NCBI RefSeq assembly: GCF_026262575.1
Contig: NZ_JAPKFL010000006.1
Location: 1 to 64,000, forward strand
Length of the DNA: 64,000 nucleotides
Reading direction: 5' to 3'
From: Streptomyces marinisediminis
GTDB lineage: Bacteria; Actinomycetota; Actinomycetes; Streptomycetales; Streptomycetaceae
A program made the translations under genes and the position numbers. Each line of letters opens with the position of its first letter. Within the stretch, counting starts at the first letter, position 1. This document shows, in pieces, positions 15,983-23,832 of the stretch. The notes under the pieces are model-generated. The model saw only the letters and a list, made by a program, of their open reading frames with translations. It searched no databases and was not told the origin of the DNA.

Positions 15983-16417
15983 TCAGCCCAGCACCAGGGC
16001 GCGGGAGAGCTCACCGAGGCGGAGCCTGGCCAGGGCGAGGTTGCCCTCGCGGCGGTCCAGCCACAGGTGCAGGACGACGCTGCTGTCGAACGCCGTCTCC
16101 ACGTACCGCAGCAGGTGGTAGCCGTCGCGCGCGGTGACGATGAGGTCCTCGACGGGCAGGCCGTGTGGCGGAGCCCCGGCCGCCGTCGCGCTGCCGTCGG
16201 CGGACGTGCTCACGTCCGCGGGCGCCTCCGCCAGCGTGAGCTGCTCGGCGGCCAGCCGGGCCAGCTCCGCGGTGTCCGCGGCCGTGGCCTCGTGGTCGCC
16301 GGAGACGGCCGCGCCGATGGTTCCCAGCGCGAGCCCGCTGGTCCAGTCGACCACGGCCGCGCCGCGCGCTCCGGGCAGCCCCATGGCCGCGAGCAGGCAC
16401 TCGTCGATTCCGGGCAC
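15983..16417 (-). CDS. Roadblock/LC7 protein 1 (divergent, with insertion)
   Basis: 144 aa from the GTG at 16415-16417 with AGGAG 4 nt upstream. MPGIDECLLAAMGLPGARGAAVVDWTSGLALGTIG opens a roadblock fold; the second half, EDLIVTARDGYHLLRYVE and VVLHLWLDRREGNLALAR, matches roadblock protein 3. Between them lies an Ala/Ser/Asp-rich insertion (about 65-88) not present in the sister proteins. First gene of the operon; the promoter region upstream holds an operator-like palindrome. Confidence 0.76.
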   Translation of the reverse strand: MPGIDECLLAAMGLPGARGAAVVDWTSGLALGTIGAAVSGDHEATAADTAELARLAAEQLTLAEAPADVSTSADGSATAAGAPPHGLPVEDLIVTARDGYHLLRYVETAFDSSVVLHLWLDRREGNLALARLRLGELSRALVLG

Positions 16418-16444
16418 GCCACTCCTCTCCCCTCGCCCCCGGCA

Positions 16445-16568
16445 GCCCGACTGGCACCGGTGGTGAGGGGGACGTTACGCATGGTGCCACTCGTTCGAAT
16501 GGTTTTCCCGGTATTGCTCCGGGAAAGGTCACGACCCCTTATAGTCCGCCCGGCATGCCCGACTGGCA
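16445..16568. repeat. Pair of 12-bp direct repeats flanking the roadblock promoter
   Basis: GCCCGACTGGCA occurs at 16445-16456 and again at 16557-16568, 112 bp apart start to start, on either side of the palindrome at 16504-16526. Chance repeats of this size are possible in GC-rich DNA. Confidence 0.5.
16504..16526. promoter_or_regulatory. Operator-like palindrome upstream of the roadblock operon
   Basis: TTTCCCGG and its exact complement CCGGGAAA are separated by 7 bases (tattgct). It lies 87 bp before the first roadblock start codon and within 20 bp of a TATAAG-like -10 on the minus strand. Its size and symmetry fit a dimeric regulator. Regulator unknown. Confidence 0.5.
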
Positions 16569-16656
16569 TGTGCCCACCACCCGTTCACCTCCACGCCACC
16601 CCCTCGCCCCCTCGGGGTCCGCCCGCCCCGGCCTCGCTCCCGCCTGCCCCTGCCCA

Positions 16657-16696
16657 GCCGCTCGTCCGCCCGCCGTTCGGCGGGCGGACGAGCGGC
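16657..16696. terminator. Hairpin 2 beyond the SulP gene
   Basis: A perfect 18-bp stem (GCCGCTCGTCCGCCCGCC and complement) with a four-base loop. It lies about 135 bp past the SulP stop on the minus strand, after hairpin 1. It probably ends leftover read-through before the roadblock promoter. Confidence 0.65.
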
Positions 16697-16779
16697 ACGC
16701 CGTCGCCTCCGGCGGGCGGCGCCCGCGGGACCGTCTCCCGGCGGCCCGTACGCGCCCCCGGCCCACCCGCAGCGGACCG

Positions 16780-16821
16780 CCCGGTGGGCCCGGGCCCCCG
16801 CGGGGACCCGGGCCCACCGGG
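16780..16821 (-). terminator. Terminator hairpin just after the SulP gene
   Basis: A perfect 15-bp stem (CCCGGTGGGCCCGGG and complement); the 12-nt loop contains the self-complementary CCCCGCGGGG. It begins 10 nt after the stop codon of the permease. No T-run. Confidence 0.72.
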
Positions 16822-16830
16822 GCACGTCGC

Positions 16831-18306
16831 TCAGGCCGCCTGGATGCGGGCCGGGTCGGTGCCCGGCGCGCCGTGCCGTTCGGCCCAGTTCACCAGTGCC
16901 GTGCGGCAGGCGTGGTCCACGTGGTGCAGGCCGGTCAGGTCCAGCTCGACCGGCCGGTCGTGGGGGAGCGCCTCCAGGCTGTCCAGGATCTTCGGCAGCC
17001 GCAGGAAGGTCGCGTTGCCCGTCAGGTACGCCTGGACCGGCCCGGCGCCCTTGTCGACGACCTCCAGCTTGACGTGCGAGGCCTCCCACGCGGTCTTGAC
17101 GATGGACAGGGCCAGGCCGATCAGCACGCCCTCGAACATGTTGATCGCGACGATCGACACGGCCGTGGCCACGAGGATCAGCGCCTCGCCCCGGTTGCCC
17201 CGCCACAGCGCGGCCACCTGGCGGAACGGGATCAGCTTCCAGCCCGCGTGCACGAGGACGCCGGCGAGGGCCGGAATCGGGATCAGGGCCAGCACGGCGG
17301 GCAGCAGGGCCGCGAACGCCAGCAGCCACACGCCGTGCAGCACGCGGGACGCCTTGGTCCGCGCCCCCGCCTGGACGTTGGCGGAGCTGCGCACGATCAC
17401 CGCCGTCATCGGCAGCGCGCCGAGCACGCCGCAGACCGTGTTGCCCGCGCCCTGGGCCATCAGCTCCTTGTCGTACCGGGTGCGCGGACCGTCGTGCATG
17501 CGGTCCACGGCCGCCGCGCTGAACAGGCTCTCCGCGGAGGCGATCAGCGTGAAGGCGACGATGGTGCCCAGGAAGGCCGGGTTGGCCAGCTCTCCGAAGG
17601 CGTCCGCCCCGGGCGGCTGGATCACGCCGAGCAGACCGCTTACCTCCACCGTGGCGACCGGCAGCGCGCAGACGGCCGAGACCACGGAGGCCAGCAGCAC
17701 CGCGGCGAGGGCGCCGGGCACCACCCGGGCCCGCCGCGGCATCCGCTTCCACAGCACGAGGACGGCGACGGTCCCCGCGCCGACCGCGAGCGAGGCCAGC
17801 GACGCGGCGCTGCCCACGGCGTCGACGACCGCTCCCGGCAGGCCGGCCACCTTGCCGATGCCGGTCTCCGGCGCGGGCAGGCCCGCCGCCGCGTAGAGCT
17901 GGCCGGCGATGATGACCAGGCCGATGCCGGCGAGCATGCCCTCGACCACGGACAGGGAGATGGCCCGGAACCAGCGGCCGAGCCCGAGCGCGCCCATCGC
18001 GAGCTGGAGCAGCCCGGCCGCGAGCACCAGCACCCCCAGCGCGGGCAGCCCGAACTGGGTGACGGCGGCGAGGACCAGCACGGTCAGCCCCGCCGCGGGG
18101 CCGGAGACCTGGAGGCTGCTGCCCGGCATGAGGCCGGTGACGATGCCCCCGACGATCCCGGTGACCAGGCCGAGTTCCGCCGGGACACCGGAGGCGACGG
18201 CCACCCCGACGCACAGCGGGAGCGCGACCAGGAAGACCACCAGCGAGGCGGCGGCGTCCTGTCGTAAATGGGGGAACCGCGCTATGGCGGCGCCACGCGC
18301 GGCCAT
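16831..18306 (-). CDS. SulP-family anion permease with STAS domain (bicarbonate or sulfate)
   Basis: 491 aa from the ATG at 18304-18306 (GAGG 3 nt and GGGGG about 11 nt upstream); an alternative GTG at 18327 overlaps the carbonic anhydrase stop (GTGA) and adds 7 residues. N-terminal SulP core: LVVFLVALPLCVGVAVASGVPAE and GLMPGSSLQVSGPAAGL, with 10-12 hydrophobic helices to about residue 400. The cytosolic end has a STAS-like module: PVELDLTGLHHVDHACRTAL. SulP proteins import sulfate or bicarbonate. The direct link to a beta-carbonic anhydrase favours bicarbonate exchange or a CO2/HCO3- supply role (inference). Confidence 0.87.
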   Translation of the reverse strand: MAARGAAIARFPHLRQDAAASLVVFLVALPLCVGVAVASGVPAELGLVTGIVGGIVTGLMPGSSLQVSGPAAGLTVLVLAAVTQFGLPALGVLVLAAGLLQLAMGALGLGRWFRAISLSVVEGMLAGIGLVIIAGQLYAAAGLPAPETGIGKVAGLPGAVVDAVGSAASLASLAVGAGTVAVLVLWKRMPRRARVVPGALAAVLLASVVSAVCALPVATVEVSGLLGVIQPPGADAFGELANPAFLGTIVAFTLIASAESLFSAAAVDRMHDGPRTRYDKELMAQGAGNTVCGVLGALPMTAVIVRSSANVQAGARTKASRVLHGVWLLAFAALLPAVLALIPIPALAGVLVHAGWKLIPFRQVAALWRGNRGEALILVATAVSIVAINMFEGVLIGLALSIVKTAWEASHVKLEVVDKGAGPVQAYLTGNATFLRLPKILDSLEALPHDRPVELDLTGLHHVDHACRTALVNWAERHGAPGTDPARIQAA

Positions 18307-18323
18307 CGTCCTCGTGCCCCCTT

Positions 18324-18902
18324 TCACAGCGCCTCGAAGGCGCCGCTGTCCGGGCGGTGGGCCAGGACGGCGCCGGTGTGCACCTCGTAGTACCAGGCGT
18401 GCAGCTCCAGTTCACCGGCGTCGAGCCGAGCGGCCACGCACGGGTAGGAGCGCAGGCGCCGCACTTGGGTCAGGACGTGGTCCTGCACGGGTGCGGCCAG
18501 GCTCGGGTCGCCCGCCTCCCCGGAGGGGCGCGCGGTGGCGTGACGCAGCCACTCCCGGACCGCCGGCACGGCGCCCAGGTCGTCGCCGCGGACGAGGGCG
18601 CCCACGGCGCCGCAGTGCGAGTGCCCGCACACGACGACGTGCGCCACGCCGAGCACCGCCACGGCGTACTCGATGGTGGCCACCTCCCCGGCGGGCCGTT
18701 CGGGCGCGTACGGGGGCACGATGTTGCCCGCGGTGCGCAGCTCGAAGAGCTGTCCCGGCCCGGCGCCCGTGATGAGGGCGGGCACGACGCGGGAGTCGGA
18801 GCAGGTGATGAAGAGGGCTTGCGGGGACTGGCCTTCGGCGTACGCCGCGAACTTCTCGGGATGTTGCCCGTGGGCCCGGGCTTGGTGGACGAAGGGGCGC
18901 AT
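18324..18902 (-). CDS. Beta-class carbonic anhydrase
   Basis: 192 aa; ATG at 18900-18902 with AGGAGG 9 nt upstream. Zinc and catalytic residues are present: CSDSR (Cys, Asp, Arg) near residue 34, and VVVCGHSHCGAVGAL with the His and second Cys near 93-96. RTAGNIVPPY follows the first motif as in plant- and bacterial-type beta enzymes. It interconverts CO2 and bicarbonate in the cytoplasm. It overlaps or abuts the SulP gene behind it, so the two are co-expressed. Confidence 0.93.
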   Translation of the reverse strand: MRPFVHQARAHGQHPEKFAAYAEGQSPQALFITCSDSRVVPALITGAGPGQLFELRTAGNIVPPYAPERPAGEVATIEYAVAVLGVAHVVVCGHSHCGAVGALVRGDDLGAVPAVREWLRHATARPSGEAGDPSLAAPVQDHVLTQVRRLRSYPCVAARLDAGELELHAWYYEVHTGAVLAHRPDSGAFEAL

Positions 18903-19733
18903 GTCGTCTGTCCTCCTGGCGCGTCGTGAGGGGGGCGCGTCGGGTGCACACAGCGGGCGGGCCGGGGCCCGCCGTCAGCGGCGGACGGGCCGGGGGCCGG
19001 CCGGGGTCCGCCCGGCCGGTCTGGAGGTGCGGGCCCGCGCGGCGGTGCCGGGTCCGGTCGGCTCGCGGCGCGGGTCTCCCGCGCCGTGTCCGGCCCCCGG
19101 GTGGGGGGCGCCGGACGCGGCGTCGGCGCAGGCGTGCGCGGGTGCGGACGCCGGGGCGGCGGTGCGGGCGAGGGGAGGCGTGGGGCGGTCAACGGGCGCA
19201 GTCCGGGAGGCAGTACCTCGGGGCATGCGTTTTCCTCCACGCGGTTCCGTACGTCACACCGGGACCAAGCGTTGGTCAATTGCTGGTCAAGAAACACATT
19301 AACCCTGCAAAGCCGCTTGCGCGCGCCATCGCGGCGGCCTGGCGTGGAGAGCGCCTGAAAAGCGCGGGTCCGGTGGCGTGAACCGTTCCTTCCGGATCAC
19401 CGCCCCGGCACCCCGGTACCACCCGCCGCTCTGGCCCCGCGAGTTCCCGGCCCCCGCCCGGTGCCGCCCGGGGCGCCGTCCGGAGGAGTCCGCGGGACGG
19501 GCGGACCGGGCGCGGGTCTGGCAGGATGCGGGGGGCCGAGGACCACCGGCCGTGTGAGGGAACCATGCGGGAACGCCGCGACGTTCCTCACGCACCCGTC
19601 ACAGGTCGGTGGCCACCCCGCGCACGGCTTTGCGTAGAGTCGTGGCGACCCGCCACACTCCGCGCGCGAGCTGTTCCCGCAAGCACATGGAGCCGGCCGT
19701 TGGCGGGCGGCCGGCCGGGGGTGGAGGTGTCCC
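18903..19733. other. Long intergenic region between carbonic anhydrase and SARP gene
   Basis: About 830 bases. The part up to 19230 is GC-rich with no convincing gene (open frames there are Arg/Pro/Ala-rich shadows). The stretch 19240-19330 is clearly AT-richer and holds GACCAAgcgTTGGTC at 19263-19277 followed by a further TGGTCAA at 19284-19290: three half-sites of the same hexamer, a plausible operator or promoter for the minus-strand carbonic anhydrase. The remainder up to the SARP gene shows no clear element except the ribosome-binding GGAGG. Confidence 0.45.
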
Positions 19734-22568
19734 GTGGAGTTCGGCGTGCTCGGCTCCGTGACCGTCCAGGGCGAACAGGGGGAGCGGGGTGCCGTATCGG
19801 CGCCCATGCTGCGGTCCCTGCTGGCTGCCCTCGTGCTGCGGGCCGGGCGGCTGGTCCCGGGGGACGAGCTGGTCGACGAGCTGTGGGGCGAGCGGGTCCC
19901 GGCCAACGCGCGCACCGTGCTGCGCAACTACGTCATGCGCTTGCGCAAACTGGTGCGCGAGGAGCGCATCCGCACCGTCCCCGGCGGCTACCAGCTCGTC
20001 GCGGCGCCGGAGGAGACCGACCTCGGGCGGTTCCGCGGCCTGCTGCTGCGGTCCCGGGAGCTGACCAAGACCGCTCCGTGCGAGGCCGTCGTCCTGCTGC
20101 GGGAGGCGCTGGGGCTGTGGCGCGGCACGCCGCTGGCCGACCTGCCCGACTGCCCGCTGCGCGCCCGGGAGCAGCCCCGCCTGGAGGAGCTGCACCTGAC
20201 CGCGACCGAGGAGCGCTTCGACCTGGAACTGGCCCTCGGCAACCACGAGGCCGTCGTCGACGAACTCGGCTCCGCCGCCCGCCGCCACCGGCTGCGCGAG
20301 CGGCTCACCCGGCAGCTCATGCTCGCCCTGCACCGCTGCGGCCGCACCGCGGAGGCCCTCGGCGTCTACCAGGACGCCCGCCGTGAACTCGTCGAGGAAC
20401 TGGCCATCGAGCCCGGCGCCGAGACCCGTGCGCTGGAACAGGCCATCCTGCGCGACGACCCGGCCCTGGCCGCGCCCCGCTCAGGCGGCACGGCCGTCGC
20501 CGCGCCCGCGCCGCGGGCCCCCGCGTCCGCCTTCCCCGCCTCCACCGCCTCGTTCGTCGCCCGCGCGCTCGAACTGGCCCGGCTGCGCGAGCGGCTGACC
20601 GGGGCGCGGGACGCCCCGGTGGTGTGCCTGATCGACGGCCCCGGCGGCGTCGGCAAGTCGGCCCTGGCCATCCGCGCCGCGCACGAGGTCGCCTCCCGCT
20701 TCCCCGGCGGGCTGTGCCACGTCGACCTGCGCGGCGCCGACCCGCGCCGGGCACCGCTGGAGACCGTCGACGCCCTGCACGCCCTGCTGGACGCACTCGG
20801 CGTCGACCGGTCCGAGGTGCCGCAGGAGACCGACGAGGCGCTGCGGCTCTACCACGACCGGCTCGCCGCCCGCCCGACCCTGGTGGTGCTCGACAACGCG
20901 GTGGACCGCGCGCGGCTCGCCCCGCTGCTGCCCACCGCGCCCGGCGCCGCCGCGCTCGTCACCAGCCGCGCCGTGCTCACCGACGTCCCCCACGCCCAGC
21001 ACCTGCACCTGGACGCCCTGAGCACCGCCGACGCCGTGGCCCTGGTGCGCACCGTCTCCGGGCGGCCCGCCGAGACCGGCGAGCAGGCCGACTGGGAGGA
21101 ACTGGTCGCCCTGTGCGGACGGCTGCCCCTGGCGCTGCGCATCATGGCGACGCGGCTGGCCGCCCGGCCCCGCTGGAGCATCCGCGACTGGAACGCCGTC
21201 CTGCGCGACGAACGCGGCCGGCTGGACGAGCTGGTCACCGCCGACGTCGACGCCCGCGCCAGCCTCATGCTCAGCATCGAACAGCTCGCCGCCGCCGACG
21301 ACCCGGTGGACCAGCGTGCCGCGGACCTGTTCCCCCTGCTGGGCGCCGCCGCCGTCACCACCTACAGCGTGCCCACCGCCGCCGCGCTGAGCGGCCGGCC
21401 GCCCGCCGACGTGCGCGAGGCGCTCGAACGGCTGACGGACGCCCAGATCACCAGCAGCGACCGCCCCGGGGCCTACGCCCTGCACGACCTGGTCCGGGCC
21501 GCCGCCGTGAGCCGGGCCGCCACCGTCCCGGCCGCCCGCACGCACACCGCCCTGCGCGGGCTGACCCGCTGGTACCTGGGGTCGCTGTACCGCGCCAACG
21601 CCCCGCTGTCCGTGCCCGTGGACTTCCGGCAGCGCTACCGCGACGGCGCGGCCCGCTTCCCCGCGGGCCGCTCCTTCGAGCGCACCGACGAGGCGATGCG
21701 GTGGGTGGACGGGGCGCTGGACGACGTCCTGGCCCTGTCCGAGCAGCTCTCGGCCGCGGAGTTCGACGCCGCGCCGTGGCCGCTGCCGCAGTTCGCGCTG
21801 GAAGCCTGCCGGGCCCTGGACACCTACTTCGTGGTGCGCCTCACCTGGCGGGCGCAGGAGCGGATCTGCTCGGCCGTGCTGCGGGCCGGGGAGCGCCGCG
21901 CGGACCGCTTCGCCCAGGCCGTGGCGCTCGGCCAGCTCGGCAAGGCGGCCGGCCAGCGCGGGGACGGCGAGCGCGGCTGCGACCTGCTCACCCGCAGCAC
22001 CCGCATCCTGCACGAACTGGGCGAGCTGACCGAGGGGCTGACCACCCGCAACAACCTCATCCCGTGCCTGGCCATGTCCGGGCGGCTGCCCGAGGCGGTG
22101 GCGACCGCGACGGCCGTGGTGGCGGAGGCCCAGGCGTGCGGCCACGAGGTGCGCTACTCGGCGCTCAACAACCTCGCCCGCTGCCGCTTCCAACTCGGCG
22201 AGCGCGACGTGGCGCTGGAGCTGCTGCGCACCACCTACCAGGAGGCCCCCTACGTCTACCACCTGGCCTCCATCGCCTCGGTGATCGCCGAGTGCCACCT
22301 GGCGGGCGGGGAGTACGAGGAGGCGGCGCGCTGGGCCGACCGGGGTCTGGCGCACGCCGCCGAGCAGCCCTTCGACTCCTTCCAGGTCTCGGAGCTGCAC
22401 GCCCAGCTCAGCGTCGCCCTCTCCCGGCTGGGCCGCACGGAGCAGGCCCGGCACGCCGAGGCCCGCGCCCGCAGCCTGCTGGGCGACCTCAACTCCCGGG
22501 AGGCCGCGTCCCTGACCAGCCTGCTCGACGAGGGCGGCTCGTCCTCGGCGCCCGTCCTGCCGGACTGA
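19734..22568 (+). CDS. SARP/AfsR-type regulator: wHTH-BTAD, NB-ARC ATPase, TPR
   Basis: 944 aa; GTG at 19734 with GGAGG 6 nt upstream. Order: OmpR-type winged helix (about 5-90; LLAALVLRAGRLVPGDELVDELW, VMRLRKLV, GGYQL); bacterial transcriptional activation domain (about 95-245; ALGLWRGTPLADL, LALHRCGRTAEALGVYQDARREL); NB-ARC ATPase with Walker A GPGGVGKSAL near 301-310, LVVLDNA, and LPLALRIMATRLA; C-terminal TPR-like helices from about 680. This is the AfsR layout without a recognisable sensor. SARPs activate promoters by binding direct repeats of 11-bp period beside the -10 box. Such a repeat lies 55 bp behind this gene, before the type VII locus, so it likely controls that locus. Confidence 0.9.
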   Translation: MEFGVLGSVTVQGEQGERGAVSAPMLRSLLAALVLRAGRLVPGDELVDELWGERVPANARTVLRNYVMRLRKLVREERIRTVPGGYQLVAAPEETDLGRFRGLLLRSRELTKTAPCEAVVLLREALGLWRGTPLADLPDCPLRAREQPRLEELHLTATEERFDLELALGNHEAVVDELGSAARRHRLRERLTRQLMLALHRCGRTAEALGVYQDARRELVEELAIEPGAETRALEQAILRDDPALAAPRSGGTAVAAPAPRAPASAFPASTASFVARALELARLRERLTGARDAPVVCLIDGPGGVGKSALAIRAAHEVASRFPGGLCHVDLRGADPRRAPLETVDALHALLDALGVDRSEVPQETDEALRLYHDRLAARPTLVVLDNAVDRARLAPLLPTAPGAAALVTSRAVLTDVPHAQHLHLDALSTADAVALVRTVSGRPAETGEQADWEELVALCGRLPLALRIMATRLAARPRWSIRDWNAVLRDERGRLDELVTADVDARASLMLSIEQLAAADDPVDQRAADLFPLLGAAAVTTYSVPTAAALSGRPPADVREALERLTDAQITSSDRPGAYALHDLVRAAAVSRAATVPAARTHTALRGLTRWYLGSLYRANAPLSVPVDFRQRYRDGAARFPAGRSFERTDEAMRWVDGALDDVLALSEQLSAAEFDAAPWPLPQFALEACRALDTYFVVRLTWRAQERICSAVLRAGERRADRFAQAVALGQLGKAAGQRGDGERGCDLLTRSTRILHELGELTEGLTTRNNLIPCLAMSGRLPEAVATATAVVAEAQACGHEVRYSALNNLARCRFQLGERDVALELLRTTYQEAPYVYHLASIASVIAECHLAGGEYEEAARWADRGLAHAAEQPFDSFQVSELHAQLSVALSRLGRTEQARHAEARARSLLGDLNSREAASLTSLLDEGGSSSAPVLPD

Positions 22569-22623
22569 CCTCCGCCGCGCGTCCCGCCGGACCGAAACCG
22601 GCCCGGCGGGCCCGGCCGCGCAC

Positions 22624-22658
22624 GCTGATACGCCGCTGATACGGGCGGCCCCTACCGT
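22624..22658 (+). promoter_or_regulatory. Predicted SARP operator and -10 box for the type VII secretion locus
   Basis: GCTGATACG occurs at 22624-22632 and again at 22635-22643, exactly 11 bp apart, the spacing of SARP-bound repeats. A TACCGT hexamer at 22653-22658 lies 9 bp after the second repeat, close to the known geometry (3' repeat about 8 bp before the -10). The next gene starts at 22728. Confidence 0.65.
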
Positions 22659-22727
22659 CAGTGGGGCGCCCGCCGCTGGCGGGCGCGTGCCGCGGGGAAC
22701 GGAAACCAGGAGAGGGGTCGCAGCACC

Positions 22728-23057
22728 GTGTCCGAGTACGACGTCAATGTCAGCACCGGCCGACTCAAGGAGATCGAGGGCATCGTCGCCGACGCCTTCG
22801 ACCGCATGGCGCAGTCGGCCAAGACCATCGGCGCCCAGGGCGACGCCATCTCCGTCGCCTACCGGGGCTCGGGCACCGCGACGGCCATGGACAGCTACGG
22901 CAACCTGGCCGGCGCCGGCACCGCGCTCAGCGACGCGCTCAAGGGGCTGAAGGACGACCTGGGCCTCACCGGCGAGCACGGGCACGAGACGGACCAGGCG
23001 GCGCAGGAGGCCATGCACCGCGGCGCCAGCTCGATCACCCTCGGCATGCAGGGCTGA
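22728..23057 (+). CDS. Small helical type VII secretion protein (WXG100-like, YRG turn)
   Basis: 109 aa, GTG start; GGAG lies about 15 nt upstream, so initiation may be weak. Two predicted helices (LKEIEGIVADAFDRMAQSAKTI and MDSYGNLAGAGTALSDALKG) are joined by a YRGSG turn where WXG100 proteins have W-x-G. No signal peptide, no membrane segment. First gene of the type VII locus. By position and shape it is a probable ESX substrate or chaperone partner; the missing Trp makes the family call uncertain. Confidence 0.6.
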   Translation: MSEYDVNVSTGRLKEIEGIVADAFDRMAQSAKTIGAQGDAISVAYRGSGTATAMDSYGNLAGAGTALSDALKGLKDDLGLTGEHGHETDQAAQEAMHRGASSITLGMQG

Positions 23058-23141
23058 CGCGGGCCCGCGCACCCGCGAGCACGTCAAGACAAGGCCACCG
23101 GGCCACCGTTCCACCGGACGCAGGAGCACACGGAGACACCC

Positions 23142-23444
23142 ATGAGCGACGGGCACTACCAGTACAGCGACGTCGGCCTGAGCGACATCCAGACCATCGG
23201 GCGGGACCAGATCGAGGTGTGCAACGAGATCTGGGCCGACGTCATGACCCGCATCGAGGCGCTCTTCCCCGAGGGCGAGATCGACGCGGGCCTGGCCGGC
23301 GTCCTCAGCGAGCGCAACGAGCAGTACGTGCGCGACGTCAACCGCTACGTCGAGGACCTGGGCATGCAGAACAGCGCCGTCGGCCAGACGCGCGAGATCG
23401 CCGCCGAGGGCGGGGCGAACATGCGCCGCGCCGCCCGGCTCTGA
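23142..23444 (+). CDS. Small type VII locus protein, unknown family
   Basis: 100 aa; ATG at 23142 with GGAG upstream. Acidic, helical, soluble: DIQTIGRDQIEVCNEIWADVMTRIEAL, then FPEGEIDAGLAG, then NEQYVRDVNRYVEDLG. The sequence between the two helices ends in AGLAG rather than W-x-G. Likely a secreted or accessory protein of the ESX locus because it lies between other small genes of that kind. I do not recognise a named family. Confidence 0.55.
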   Translation: MSDGHYQYSDVGLSDIQTIGRDQIEVCNEIWADVMTRIEALFPEGEIDAGLAGVLSERNEQYVRDVNRYVEDLGMQNSAVGQTREIAAEGGANMRRAARL

Positions 23445-23487
23445 ACGGTGCGCACCGCACGACCGTGACGCGGAGGGAGAGCAGGGC

Positions 23488-23832
23488 ATGACCACGGGGG
23501 ACGGCACCGAACACCACAACGCCGACCAGCTCCACGACACCCAGCGGGGCGCGGCGTCGCTGGCGGGGCTGTCGGCGATGCAGGAGCGGTTCGTCGAGAT
23601 CGCCTCGGTCGAAGGAGTCTTCGGCACGGTGGCCAACGGGGCCCAGGCCGAGGCGGCGCTCGCGGAGGCCGCCGCGGGCCTGCTGACCGAGCTGGAGCGG
23701 GCCGGGATCTCGGTGGAGAACATCGCGGGCAACGCCGGCACCGCGGCCCAGATCGCCGAGCTGACCGACGAGGAGGTCGCCTTCCAGATGCGGATGGCGC
23801 CCCCGGTGAGCGGACCGAACCAGGTGGTGTGA
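23488..23832 (+). CDS. Small Ala/Glu-rich type VII locus protein
   Basis: 114 aa; ATG after GGAGGGAGAGCAGGGC. The first 20 residues are polar (TTGDGTEHHNADQ), then the helices ASLAGLSAMQERFVEIASVEG, AQAEAALAEAAAGLLTELERAG and TAAQIAELTDEEVAFQM. No WXG, no signal. Its stop overlaps the next gene's GTG start (GTGTGA), so the two are coupled and the proteins may interact. Confidence 0.55.
   Translation: MTTGDGTEHHNADQLHDTQRGAASLAGLSAMQERFVEIASVEGVFGTVANGAQAEAALAEAAAGLLTELERAGISVENIAGNAGTAAQIAELTDEEVAFQMRMAPPVSGPNQVV

Larger units (their letters stand above)
16418..16830. other. Control region of the roadblock operon and 3' end of the SulP operon
   Basis: No gene. The left part carries the palindrome at 16504-16526 and the AT-rich stretch CCCCTTATAGTCC (16535-16547, TATAAG on the minus strand as a possible -10), flanked by two copies of a 12-mer. 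The right part holds two strong hairpins that close the SulP-carbonic anhydrase operon. Confidence 0.5.

Noticed and set aside
14230..16417. Conservon (cvn) operon
   Set aside because: No histidine kinase, DUF742 or GTPase gene lies in the run, and there are three roadblock genes instead of one.
18975..19226. 83-aa open frame upstream of the carbonic anhydrase
   Set aside because: Pro/Arg/Thr/Ala-rich with no ribosome-binding site or conserved block; typical random frame in this GC range.
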